54,648 nucleotides of DNA from Clostridium sp. (GCA_031292145.1 JARLHR010000233.1:1-54648); one strand, 5' to 3'. Positions 43,706-51,357 are shown, counted from the stretch's first letter. Numbers and translations are program-made. Notes: generated by a model from the sequence alone, not told the origin.

Positions 43706-44764
43706 ATGAAAATATTAAAAAGAATATTATCATTTATTACAATTATATTTTTAATGAGTACTATATTAACAGACTATAGTAAAAAAGCTATCAGGACTAC
43801 TTCAGCAGAAATAAGACCCGCAAAAGTATCTGTACTCATATGGAATTTTAATGATAAGTATCATTTATTAATCCGTAAAAATTTAGAGGATATTCAAAAA
43901 GAAAATCCAGGTAAGGTTGAATATACTTTTTATGATGGCAAGGGAAGTGAAGATATACAAAATGAAGAATTAGACAATGTACTCAAAGAAGGCACTGATC
44001 TTATAATATTAAATATAGTTAATAGAGCAGACGCAAAAACAGTTATAGACAGAATAAAAGAACACAATATTCCAGTAATTTTATATAATAGGGAACCACT
44101 TACACCAGTGCCCATACAATCTTATAGTAAAGCATTGTATATAGGAACAACGGGAGAACAAGCAGGTGAATTACAAGGAAAAATGCTTATTGATGCATGG
44201 AATACTAGTAAAGCATATATTGATAAAAACAATGATAATATAATGCAATATTTTATGTTAGAAGGTCCGAGTGATAATACAGAAGCAATAGACAGAACAA
44301 AATACGTTATTTCAACAATTGATAAAGCTGGAATTCAAACACAACAAGTTTCACTTAAAATTTGTGATTGGGATGAAGAATGTGCATATAAAGCTACAAA
44401 ATCAGTATTTGAAAAATATAAAGATCAGATTGAAGTAATAATTGCAAATAATGATGCTATGGCCATAGGTGCGATTAAAGCTTTACAAGAATATGGATAT
44501 AACAAGGGAGATAAATTAAAAACAATTCCAGTTGTTGGAGTTGATCTAACACCAGAGGCAAAAGAATATATTGAAAAAGGATATATGTTAGGTTCAGTTC
44601 TTCAAGATCCTAAAGCCTATGCTGAAGCTTTATATACTTGTGGAATGAATTTGATTGAAGGGAAGAGTCCTATTGCAGGCACAAAATATACGCTTGATGG
44701 TACACTAGTTTCAATTCGTATTCCTCAAACTGATTACTTTTATAAAAATATATTTGCTGAATAA
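43706..44764 (+). CDS. MglB-like sugar-binding protein, paralogue 5
   Basis: 352 aa. The hydrophobic signal (LSFITIIFLMSTILTDYS) lacks a clear lipobox. RPAKVSVLIWNFNDKYHLLI, ANNDAMAIGAIKALQEYGYN and PVVGVDLTPEAKEYIEKG keep the MglB pattern, including the D of VGVD. A terminator follows the stop. It stands alone, without transport genes. Confidence 0.85.
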   Translation: MKILKRILSFITIIFLMSTILTDYSKKAIRTTSAEIRPAKVSVLIWNFNDKYHLLIRKNLEDIQKENPGKVEYTFYDGKGSEDIQNEELDNVLKEGTDLIILNIVNRADAKTVIDRIKEHNIPVILYNREPLTPVPIQSYSKALYIGTTGEQAGELQGKMLIDAWNTSKAYIDKNNDNIMQYFMLEGPSDNTEAIDRTKYVISTIDKAGIQTQQVSLKICDWDEECAYKATKSVFEKYKDQIEVIIANNDAMAIGAIKALQEYGYNKGDKLKTIPVVGVDLTPEAKEYIEKGYMLGSVLQDPKAYAEALYTCGMNLIEGKSPIAGTKYTLDGTLVSIRIPQTDYFYKNIFAE

Positions 44765-44782
44765 TATAATAATAAATATTAT

Positions 44783-44812
44783 TATCCCCCCTATTTGGGG
44801 GGATTTTTTATT
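44783..44812 (+). terminator. Strong rho-independent terminator of MglB paralogue 5
   Basis: ATCCCCCC-TATTT-GGGGGGAT followed by TTTTTATT, 20 bases past the stop. Confidence 0.9.
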
Positions 44813-44865
44813 GAAGTAGACGGAGACCACGAGCCCCCTTTTAAACGCGAATTTTTCCCTAAATG

Positions 44866-44978
44866 AGCTGTTAAAGGTTCTTAAGCAGTGAGCCCAAATC
44901 TATGATTTGGTGCGAATCGCTTACTCAGCGAACCGCAGTGAGTCGAGTTTCCTCTATAAGTTGTTTATCTATAAAATG
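44866..44978. repeat. Truncated family-1 element carrying family-3 copy B
   Basis: AAATGAGCTGTTAAAGGTTCTTAAG is a family-1 left arm like that at 50505. It is broken by a family-3 block (44887-44956, AGCCCAAATCTATGATTTGG onward) and then runs directly into the right end GTTGTTTATCTATA. The TAG stop of the next gene lies in that end. Confidence 0.7.
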
Positions 44979-45382
44979 TACTTCTCCATTTTGCTAGCTG
45001 CCTGCTTTTCTAGCTGCTTAACTCTTTGATATGACAATTTCAACTTCTCCTGCACTACATAATACTTTCTATGCTCCAAATGGACAACTTGTATTATTTC
45101 TTTTTCCTCATCATTTAATATGGTTATTGCATTGTTTATCCTCTGTAATTCCCTTTTCTTAGCTGCCTGCTCCCTATACAATTCCTCTTTCTTCTCCATG
45201 AACTTTTCTGCCTGCTGCTCTACACTTGAAGTTATTTTATAAGTCTTTCCTGTCCTCTCTTCCATGCCTTGTCCACTTATTCCTAAGATCTCTTCTTCAA
45301 GCTCCTGAACCCTTATATCTATATCCCCTATATCCGCTAAAATTTCTTTATATTTTCTAATTCTATCTAAAGTATTATTCAT
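44969..45382 (-). CDS. Sigma-like phage late-transcription regulator (ArpU/DUF1492 type)
   Basis: 137 aa. Residues 1-85 are a long coiled coil; residues 85-135 resemble sigma region 4 (ILNDEEKEIIQVVHLEHRKYYVVQEKLKLSYQRVKQLEKQAASKM), the helix-turn-helix that reads -35 elements. In clostridial phages such a gene ends the early operon and switches on late genes, so it is a candidate activator of the tail operon. Its last codons, ATT TTA TAG, run into the ATAGATAAACAA end of a family-1 element. Confidence 0.7.
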   Translation of the reverse strand: MNNTLDRIRKYKEILADIGDIDIRVQELEEEILGISGQGMEERTGKTYKITSSVEQQAEKFMEKKEELYREQAAKKRELQRINNAITILNDEEKEIIQVVHLEHRKYYVVQEKLKLSYQRVKQLEKQAASKMEKYIL

Positions 45383-45464
45383 ATTATAATTCCTCCAAAC
45401 TTATATTCTCTGCTTTTTATCCCCAATTCTCAACTTTTTACAATTTATAAGTAACCAATTTTCA

Positions 45465-45779
45465 CTATAGATAAACAAATTTGCAATTTGACTCGTTAGA
45501 TAAACATATTTACACATTTTCTAAAACTAGGTGTATTTCTTCACCAGAAAGGGCAGGTACTCTTTTGTGCAGTGTTACATTAGAGAATAAGTTGCAGGCA
45601 TTTCTTCATCAGAAGTTGTTCCATTTACTGCTTGTCACGAGCTTGCCTCGGGAGCATGCAGAAATGGTGCAACTTCTGATGATAGAAATCCTCAACTTAT
45701 TCTCAGTAACCGAAACAACAGAGTACCTGCCCTTTCGGTAAGCCATCACCTAAGTCCAAACTACAAGTTGTTTATCTAT
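45465..45779. repeat. Complete family-1 rod element
   Basis: 315 bases between TATAGATAAACAA and TTGTTTATCTAT. Helices: AAAGGGCAGGTACTC/GAGTACCTGCCCTTT, GAGAATAAGTTG/CAACTTATTCTC, CAGAAGTTG/CAACTTCTG, CCATTT/AAATGG; inner GCTTGTC/GGAGCATGC around CGAG/CTCG. The copy at the window's right edge (54455 on) is nearly identical. Confidence 0.85.
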
Positions 45780-46131
45780 CATTAACCTTCCAGCTGCTTA
45801 GTTCTTTCCTTATCCATATTAACTTACTTCTCAATACTTCTACTTCTAATCTCACATTATCTATGGCATTTAAACATGAATGATAAGCACTTTCTGCTAT
45901 ATCCCTTTGCAATCTTAATTCTGCAACCTCTTCATTTCCCTTTACCAATTCCATAATTAAAGTTGCTGGATACTTTTCTTCTTTAAGTTTCAATATTTCC
46001 TGAGTCTTTTTTACTCTATATGCCTTTTCTGCTTGTGCTTTCTTTAATCCCAACGTCTTAAGCTGAGTATTTCCTTTACCTAATGCCACAATACAAAGAT
46101 TTAAGCTTTCCATTATTCCTTGTGAAATCAT
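45772..46131 (-). CDS. Phage early-region protein, coiled coil, unknown function
   Basis: A 119 aa mostly helical, charged protein (LKTLGLKKAQAEKAYRVKKTQEILKLKEEKYPATLIMELVKGNEEVAELRLQRDIAESAY). Proteins of this look occur in the early regions of clostridial phages next to replication genes. TTTGGAGGGAAAATA precedes the ATG. The last codons AAT GAT AGA TAA are formed by the family-1 terminal repeat. Confidence 0.65.
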   Translation of the reverse strand: MISQGIMESLNLCIVALGKGNTQLKTLGLKKAQAEKAYRVKKTQEILKLKEEKYPATLIMELVKGNEEVAELRLQRDIAESAYHSCLNAIDNVRLEVEVLRSKLIWIRKELSSWKVNDR

Positions 46132-46166
46132 TATTTTCCCTCCAAATTTTCATCTTCTTTTACTAA

Positions 46167-46324
46167 GGCACACTCAAAAAATAACAAGTCAATTTGCCAG
46201 ACTATTTTCCATCATACTGCGTCGTCAAATTGCCCTAATAGGCCCGCTATGAGGCCAATTTATCTCCTTGTCTGATGAAAAATATCCATGGCAACTTTGG
46301 ACTCGTTATTTATTTTCGTGTGCC
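46167..46324. mobile_element. Family-2 element (158 bp), second full copy
   Basis: Ends GGCACACTCAAAAAATAAC and GTTATTTATTTTCGTGTGCC, flanked by TAA on both sides. It has the same core as the copy at 37789 (CATACTGCGTC, CCTAATAGGCCCGCTATGAGGC, TCCTTGTCTGA), but helices of different sequence: TTTTCCATCA/TGATGAAAAA and CAAATTG/CAATTT. Confidence 0.8.
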
Positions 46325-46546
46325 TAATTCAAATCTATATTTTTGAGTTTCCCTCGGATATTTCTTGTGATCCACCTCTGACATAAACTTATCTTTAGGC
46401 ATAACATAACCTTGCATATTCCCATATAAGTTATAATAAACCACCATTTCCTCATCTGTTTCATAATGTAATACAGTCCCCAAGACCTTTTGTTCCTGTC
46501 CCTTAAAGTGTCTATAAATTCCTTTTTTCAAAATCCTCTCTTCCAT
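46310..46546 (-). CDS. DUF1653 family protein
   Basis: A 78 aa protein matching the short DUF1653 domain: KGIYRHFKGQEQKVLGTVLHYETDEEMVVYYNLYG and GYVMPKDKFMSEVDH. These proteins occur singly in phages and bacteria; the role is unknown. An upstream GTG at 46561 is possible, but I prefer the ATG at 46546. The last four codons and stop (GGC ACA CGA AAA TAA) are the end of the family-2 element, so the native C-terminus has been replaced. Confidence 0.75.
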   Translation of the reverse strand: MEERILKKGIYRHFKGQEQKVLGTVLHYETDEEMVVYYNLYGNMQGYVMPKDKFMSEVDHKKYPRETQKYRFELGTRK

Positions 46547-46639
46547 CTTCCATTTCCCCACTTTCTATTGCAATTTTTTATTAATAGTCTCCTAAATTTG
46601 AAATGCACTATCTCTACAGCAATTTCCCGCATAAAGATT

Positions 46640-46866
46640 CACCAAACTTAAGTGAATTACTACACCAGAAATCAGTAACATGTTGTGTGCAGTGTTTCAT
46701 TAGGAGTTTAGATGGTGTGATTCTTGAACAGAAGTTGTTCCAAAAAGCTTGTTCAAAAGCTTGTCTTTGAAGCAAGCTTTTTGGGTGCAACTTCTGTTCT
46801 TAGAATCACCCATCTAAATTCCTTAGAAACCGAAATACAACATGTTACTGATTTCGGTAAGTCATC
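46640..46866. repeat. Family-1 rod element between DUF1653 and DnaC-like genes
   Basis: Outer helix AAATCAGTAACATGTTGT/ACAACATGTTACTGATTT, second arm TTTAGATGG/CCATCTAAA, third GAACAGAAGTTG/CAACTTCTGTTC, inner CCAAAAAGCTTG/CAAGCTTTTTGG. Constant ACCAGAAA and TTTCGGTAAGTCATCAC flanks; terminal repeats decayed. The DnaC-like gene's TGA lies in its right flank. The rest of 46562-46864 holds nothing. Confidence 0.8.
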
Positions 46867-47647
46867 ACCTTAACCTATAATTATTTTCTGTACCCTCAAT
46901 TTCAACTATAAACTCCTTAGACATTTCATATATCCTGCTGCCTATTGCTTCATCAAAACTCAATAACTTTTCAAGTGTATACTCTGTGGACACTATTACT
47001 GGCAGGTGATTAAGGTATCTATAATTTATAAGTTCAAATATTATGTTAATATCTGAGGCATTAATTTTCCCCTTGTACAAATCGTCAATTAATAAGACTT
47101 CACAAGTTTGGTACCTGCCTAAAGTTCTCTTATAATATTCTTCATCTATCATATTTTGTTTAAGACTTGTAATCACATCTCTATATGGCATATAGACAAC
47201 TCTTATATCCTTCTTCAAAAAATTATTTGCAAGAGCTAAGGCAATATGAGTTTTACCCGACCCTGGATTACCACAAAGTAAAATTGAATTTTTTCTCTCA
47301 CCTCTTATATTAGAGAAGGTTTTATAATAATTTATTGCTTTAGCTTTCATTTCCTTAGACTTACTTGACCATTCTTCAAAATTATTAAAAGCCTTATTCA
47401 AATCATCTGTATTAATCCCACTATTTTTCCATAATCTCTTTACCTTTTCAGTCTCCAAACATTTGCAAGGTGTCATTAATGGTTGTGCATTAACCTGCAT
47501 TTTAATAATATATCCCACATCTTTACATAATTCACATTTAAAATGGTTCCTCCCCTGCATACACCCTTGCTTCAGTTGGCTCCCATTTTGGGATTTTAAC
47601 ATTGAATTTCTTTTCACTTGCTCCATTATTCGCTGCAATGCTTCCAT
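46865..47647 (-). CDS. DnaC-like helicase loader ATPase
   Basis: About 260 aa. A Cys cluster (CELCKDVGY...PCKCLE) near residues 35-60 may bind zinc. The AAA+ core has Walker A CGNPGSGKTHIAL and Walker B EVLLIDDLYKG. It should load replicative helicase at a phage origin. The start at 47647 follows GGAGATAAAT and lies inside the upstream gene (about 110 bases overlap in another frame); no later start has a better site. Confidence 0.85.
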   Translation of the reverse strand: MEALQRIMEQVKRNSMLKSQNGSQLKQGCMQGRNHFKCELCKDVGYIIKMQVNAQPLMTPCKCLETEKVKRLWKNSGINTDDLNKAFNNFEEWSSKSKEMKAKAINYYKTFSNIRGERKNSILLCGNPGSGKTHIALALANNFLKKDIRVVYMPYRDVITSLKQNMIDEEYYKRTLGRYQTCEVLLIDDLYKGKINASDINIIFELINYRYLNHLPVIVSTEYTLEKLLSFDEAIGSRIYEMSKEFIVEIEGTENNYRLR

Positions 47648-48437
47648 ATTTATCTCCATTATTATTCATAGTTTTAGGCATTTCTTTGTTATACTCATAA
47701 AATCCATTAGGTATTTTTTTGCTATAATCTTTAAATCCAAAGGCTTTGTTATGCTCCTCGACCTTAAATATTCCCTGCCAGCAATTTTGAATACTATTCT
47801 CCAAAATCTTAATCTGCATCTCTTCATCCTTAGATAAGGTTATCAATTTGTTAAGCATTAATTCCAAAGCCCTGTCCGTCATAGGCTTTTTAATTTCATT
47901 TCTCATTTTTATAAAATCTATTATGGTTTTTATAAGCAGCTTATTTTGCGTAAATTCATATATATATTTATACTTCTTATCATTCTTATCATTCTTATCA
48001 TTCTTATCATTCTTATCATTCTTGTTAGTGGTTAGCTCTTGGTTAAGGCATGGTGACTCCTTGGTTACTCCTTGGTTACTAACACAGTTATCTACAGTTT
48101 TCTCACCCTGGTAAATCCCCCAATTCACTATACTTATAAGCAATCCTGTCTTTGTCGCTTCGTAGGTTAGAAAATCATACTTTTTAAATTTAGTTAATGC
48201 AGACCTAACATTTTGCCTAGAAATTCCTGAGCCTGCCTTTTCCATTATTGAATTAGCACTAGTAACAAATTCACCGGGTTGTGCTTTAAATTGTTTCCCC
48301 TTCCATTCCCACTCTTTACCTTCATGATTAGCCATGCCTATAAGGGTAATCATAATAACTTTATGCTCTGGCGTTGAATTTAGCCAAATAGCTTTTTTAA
48401 ATAGACCTCTATGAATTTTAAACCAGCCTTCCTTCAT
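47538..48437 (-). CDS. Phage replisome organiser (DnaD-like)
   Basis: 299 aa. The N-terminal winged helix GWFKIHRGLFKKAIWLNSTPEHKVIMITLIGMANHE is the phage replisome-organiser domain; ISRQNVRSALTKFKKYDFLT follows. A linker of five KND repeats (about 138-153) is encoded by a 9-base tandem repeat. The C-terminal DnaD-like helical part ends EPTEARVYAGEEPF. It opens the origin and recruits the DnaC-like loader encoded next. GGAGGTGTTGATTAG precedes the ATG. Confidence 0.85.
   Translation of the reverse strand: MKEGWFKIHRGLFKKAIWLNSTPEHKVIMITLIGMANHEGKEWEWKGKQFKAQPGEFVTSANSIMEKAGSGISRQNVRSALTKFKKYDFLTYEATKTGLLISIVNWGIYQGEKTVDNCVSNQGVTKESPCLNQELTTNKNDKNDKNDKNDKNDKKYKYIYEFTQNKLLIKTIIDFIKMRNEIKKPMTDRALELMLNKLITLSKDEEMQIKILENSIQNCWQGIFKVEEHNKAFGFKDYSKKIPNGFYEYNKEMPKTMNNNGDKYGSIAANNGASEKKFNVKIPKWEPTEARVYAGEEPF
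47974..48023. repeat. 9-bp tandem repeat in the replisome organiser gene
   Basis: CTTATCATT repeated five times plus a partial unit; on the coding strand each unit reads Asn-Asp-Lys. Copy changes keep frame and alter linker length only. Confidence 0.85.
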
Positions 48438-48458
48438 CTAATCAACACCTCCATATCA

Positions 48459-48632
48459 TTAAAGTCTAAACATCCAATTAATGAAATACTTATAAGTGCC
48501 ACATACCATTTCATCTTGTTCTTCCTTTTCCTCTTCTGAATACCAAGTAAAATTCTTCACTTCTATTGCTTCAGCCTGACACATTCCTTCTTTATAGTTA
48601 ACACAAGTTTTTGCTCCACATTTAACTAACAA
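48459..48632 (-). CDS. Small cysteine-rich protein (57 aa)
   Basis: A TTG at 48632, 6 bases after GGAGGATT, opens 57 codons: (M)LVKCGAKTCVNYKEGMCQA, then EAIEVKNFTWYSEEEKEEQD and EMVCGTYKYFINWMFRL. Four cysteines (C-x4-C-x7-C, later C) resemble DUF1540-like metal-binding mini-proteins of clostridia and their phages. It lies between Rha and the replisome organiser, all on one strand. Confidence 0.65.
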   Translation of the reverse strand: MLVKCGAKTCVNYKEGMCQAEAIEVKNFTWYSEEEKEEQDEMVCGTYKYFINWMFRL

Positions 48633-48709
48633 CTTGTAATCCTCCCTCCATGTGATATAATAAATTTGAACTTTTATGCATGGCTGCTTTGGATACTTTG
48701 GTCGGTTCC

Positions 48710-49453
48710 TTAGCAGCTTTTTATATTTTCCCTATTAGCACAGTTTATTTCATCTAGAAAAATAGTTGGTGCTTTATATTCTTCAATTATTTTTTTAGCA
48801 ATTTCAAATTGAGCTCTTTTTATAGCTTCATATCTTTCCACACCAAACTCCCTTTTAAGCTGACGCTGAATATCTGCATAAACCTTCCCCCTTAAAGAAT
48901 TATCATTATAAGCTGGGCTTTTATAGCCACCAAGTGCTTTAATTCCAGCCCTTCTAACTAAGCGTTGAAGCTCCCTGCATTCAATGTTGTAAAGTGGTGC
49001 ATTATTTTTTAACTCCTCTATATTCACCTTTATATCGTTAATCTTCATATTTTGCTCTTTCATCACTATAAGCTGCAATTCCAACTGCTCTGCTCTAGAC
49101 AATAATTTTAACCTTTGTTTAATTTCTGTTTCCATTTCTACAAATCTCTTTACATACTTAGCTGAAAACACTATCCCTTTTTCCCCTTGAAATTTATTGG
49201 CTATAAAATCACACCCCATCTTAGTAAATAAATAATATCTATTTTCCTTGCCACTGTTATCTTTGTAAGAACTTAATATGAAATAATCACTGACCACGAA
49301 GTCGTGGGCAGTCAAAACTGGTATTATACCTTTTGTTCTCCCATCCCTTGTCCCCTCCAGCTTTTCAAGTATTTTGTAATGCTCCATATTAATCATTTCT
49401 GCAATTTCCCTGCTATCAATTGTGTTATTAATAGCTTGTACTGTTTTATTCAT
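48710..49453 (-). CDS. Rha-type antirepressor with ORF6C domain
   Basis: 247 aa. The N-terminal 100 residues are a Rha-like regulator domain (DSREIAEMINMEHYKILEKLEG, SSYKDNSGKENRYYLFTKMGCDFIANKFQGEKG); a coiled coil follows and the last 110 residues are an ORF6C domain (RELQRLVRRAGIKALGGYKSPAYND.. LRGKVYADIQRQLKREFGVERYEAI). Such proteins counter the phage repressor. The hairpin at 49288-49312 forms codons for LTAHDFVVSD in the N-domain. Confidence 0.85.
   Translation of the reverse strand: MNKTVQAINNTIDSREIAEMINMEHYKILEKLEGTRDGRTKGIIPVLTAHDFVVSDYFILSSYKDNSGKENRYYLFTKMGCDFIANKFQGEKGIVFSAKYVKRFVEMETEIKQRLKLLSRAEQLELQLIVMKEQNMKINDIKVNIEELKNNAPLYNIECRELQRLVRRAGIKALGGYKSPAYNDNSLRGKVYADIQRQLKREFGVERYEAIKRAQFEIAKKIIEEYKAPTIFLDEINCANRENIKSC
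49288..49312. repeat. CCACGA-type hairpin, copy 5, inside the Rha coding sequence
   Basis: CACTGaCCACGAagTCGTGGgCAGT. The same hairpin is intergenic at its other four sites. Here it is translated and keeps the frame. Confidence 0.75.
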
Positions 49454-49555
49454 TTACAATCCACCCACCCTCTCATATTTCCAATTTATTTATTATGTCA
49501 GCTTTAATCTTCATTGACTCTGCGCATTACCGCAAATTACTTTAAATCCATTTAT

Positions 49556-49762
49556 CTACCCAATTATCTTCAAATCTTTAAATATTTCATCTATAGTACA
49601 CTCATAAGTATCTGCAAGTCTTTTAATTAATTGAGGCGAAGGTGTTGCCCATCCTTGCTCTAATTTATAAAATGTACTCTTACTTATCTTTAATGCTTCT
49701 ATAGCCTCTATACTTTCAATGCCTAAATTTAATCTTCTTAATCTTATTGGCGTTAATTTCAT
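49556..49762 (-). CDS. XRE family regulator (Cro/CI type)
   Basis: A 68 aa single helix-turn-helix protein: RLRRLNLGIESIEAIEALKISKSTFYKLEQGWATPSPQLIKRLADTYECTIDEIF. It is the first gene of the early module and, by size, a Cro-like or small repressor. AGAAAGGAAGTAAAAA precedes the ATG. Confidence 0.85.
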   Translation of the reverse strand: MKLTPIRLRRLNLGIESIEAIEALKISKSTFYKLEQGWATPSPQLIKRLADTYECTIDEIFKDLKIIG

Positions 49763-50075
49763 TTTTTACTTCCTTTCTGCCTAATTAATATGCATTTATA
49801 ACTTCTTTTGTCTCAACATAGTTATATTTTATCAGTATTTCCGATAGAAGCAAACAGGCGTTCGCGTGTATTTTTTGGTAAATTTGGAGATTATCTAGCT
49901 AAATCTTAGATTTACTCCATTTACCTTAAATTTCCCAATAGTTTTATCAGTAATCATGATAGAACTATCATTAAGCTGTAATAAAATAAAATTTATGCTT
50001 TCTTATATCTAATTTTTAACTTTTATAGAAAATATATGTTTTAAAATCATATATACTTTTAAATAGGTGGATCCG
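49763..50075. promoter_or_regulatory. Upstream region of the early phage module
   Basis: Contains TTTATCAGTATTTCCGATAG and later ATCAGTAATCATGATAGAAC, with TTATCA half-sites that could be regulator binding sites, but no convincing symmetric operator. No divergent repressor gene is present, unlike intact prophages. Confidence 0.3.
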
Positions 50076-50387
50076 TATAGATAAGCAAAGCATATTCTCG
50101 ACTTATGCGATAATCTACCGAAATCAAATACATTTGTGTTACACAGGACTATGAAAATTTCGCTGAAAGCACTAAATGGGAGCTTGCATCAACATTAGCT
50201 TGCTCCCACTTTCAGTGTGACAAGCTAATGTTAAACAAGCTCCCATTAAGTGCTTTTAGCATCGAAATTTTCAAATGCCTGCTACACACAAATGTATTTG
50301 ATTTCTAGTGTAGATATGCATTTAAGGTTTGGTAAATATGTATTGATATTTCAGTAATAAGTCTAAGTTTAAACTTGTTTATCTATA
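50076..50387. repeat. Complete family-1 rod element (type copy)
   Basis: 312 bases, TATAGATAAGCAAAG to CTTGTTTATCTATA. Helices: AAATCAAATACATTTGTGT/ACACAAATGTATTTGATTT; GCTGAAAGCACTAA/TTAAGTGCTTTTAGC; TGGGAGCTTG/CAAGCTCCCA; CAACATTAGCTTG/CTAATGTT. Constant motifs: ACCGAAA/TTTCTAGT, CACAGGACTATGAAAATTTC/GAAATTTTCAAATGCCTG, GCTTGCTCC/GACAAGC. Confidence 0.9.
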
Positions 50388-50690
50388 TAGATATCCAATT
50401 CAACAATTTGACTTATTAGGTAAAAATATTTACATACTTGCTAAATCTTAAGTGGGCCTCTTCACTAGAAATAATAAATATTTTTATGTAGAAAGTATTT
50501 GAAAATGAGCTGCTTAAGGTTCTTAGTTGTAAGTTGTTCCAATTTAGCTTGTCACTCTGAAAGCGGGAGCATGCTGAATTGGGCACAACTTGCAACTTAG
50601 AACCTACAGCGATATTTTCATAGTCTTTCGTAATAAAAATATTTATTATTTCGGTAAGTTACCACATTAAATCTAGTAAATACATATATA
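50384..50690. repeat. Complete family-1 element, abutting the previous copy
   Basis: It begins TATAGATATCCAATTC at the last bases of the previous element. Outer helix AAATAATAAATATTTTTA/TAAAAATATTTATTATTT, arm AGGTTCTTAGTTGTAAGTTG/CAACTTGCAACTTAGAACCT, inner CCAATTTAGCTTGTC and GAGCATGCTGAATTGG. It is in the opposite orientation, judged by the asymmetric inner motif. The right end runs close to the promoter of the sigma gene. Confidence 0.85.
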
Positions 50691-50725
50691 TTTCACAAAT
50701 AAATCACCTATAAAAGGAGGTCCAT

Positions 50726-51319
50726 ATGGATTATGAATATATAGAAAAATTAGTACTAAAATCAAAAAATGGCGATAAATTATCAAAAGAAAAGCTAGTA
50801 AATGAGTTCCGTCCTTTAATACTAAATATTGCTAAACGAACTTTTCTTCATGGTTATGAGAATCATGATATTCAAAATGAATGTTATAAAACTTTGTTTA
50901 AATGTTTATCTATGTACAAGATGGATAGTCATAGGTTTGTTGCTTATGCTTCCAATGGAATTAGAAACAATATTAATGATTTAATTAAAAGAGTTAAAAC
51001 TAGAAGCTCAGCTGAAGGAAGTGAAGCACTAACCTTATCCGACGATTTAGAGGATAGCCTGCCTTCAAATGAAGATAACATAGAAGAAGCTCTTTGCAGC
51101 AAAGCTGACTATGAAGCCTTGAAATTAGCTATTGCCTCACTATCTAAAGAAGAACGAGAATTAATAAAATTCGTATTTCTAAAAAACAATACCCTTGCAG
51201 CATATGCTTTATTAAAGAACATGCCCTATTCTACTGCTAATAGAAGAAAAAAGATTGCACTTATGAAATTAAGTAAATATATGAATCAAGCTCCTGAAAT
51301 AATTAAATATTCAAAATAA
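50726..51319 (+). CDS. Sigma-70 family RNA polymerase sigma factor
   Basis: 197 aa. Region 2 covers residues 20-90 (LVNEFRPLILNIAKRTFLHGYENHDIQNECYKTLFKCLSMYK), region 4 covers 130-185 (LSKEERELIKFVFLKNNTLAAYALLKNMPYSTANRRKKIALMKL). Region 3 is missing, as in extracytoplasmic and TcdR/UviA-sized sigma factors. AAAGGAGGTCCAT precedes the ATG and a terminator follows. Possible targets are the nearby DUF1659/DUF2922 pair (such genes often neighbour sigma genes) or the tail module; neither can be shown here. Confidence 0.8.
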   Translation: MDYEYIEKLVLKSKNGDKLSKEKLVNEFRPLILNIAKRTFLHGYENHDIQNECYKTLFKCLSMYKMDSHRFVAYASNGIRNNINDLIKRVKTRSSAEGSEALTLSDDLEDSLPSNEDNIEEALCSKADYEALKLAIASLSKEERELIKFVFLKNNTLAAYALLKNMPYSTANRRKKIALMKLSKYMNQAPEIIKYSK

Positions 51320-51322
51320 AAA

Positions 51323-51357
51323 CCAAGGTATGATATCTCTACCTTGGTTTTTATCTT
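51323..51357 (+). terminator. Terminator of the sigma gene
   Basis: ACCAAGGTA-tgatatct-CTACCTTGGT followed by TTTTATCTT, 4 bases past the stop. Confidence 0.85.

Noticed and set aside
47463-48114. Plus-strand frames opposite the DnaC/DnaD-like genes
   Set aside because: They mirror the real minus-strand genes; the SFLSFLSFL run is the complement of the KND repeat.
2690-49762. One intact prophage spanning the window
   Set aside because: There are no integrase, terminase, portal or capsid genes, no att repeats, and thrS and other chromosomal genes lie inside.
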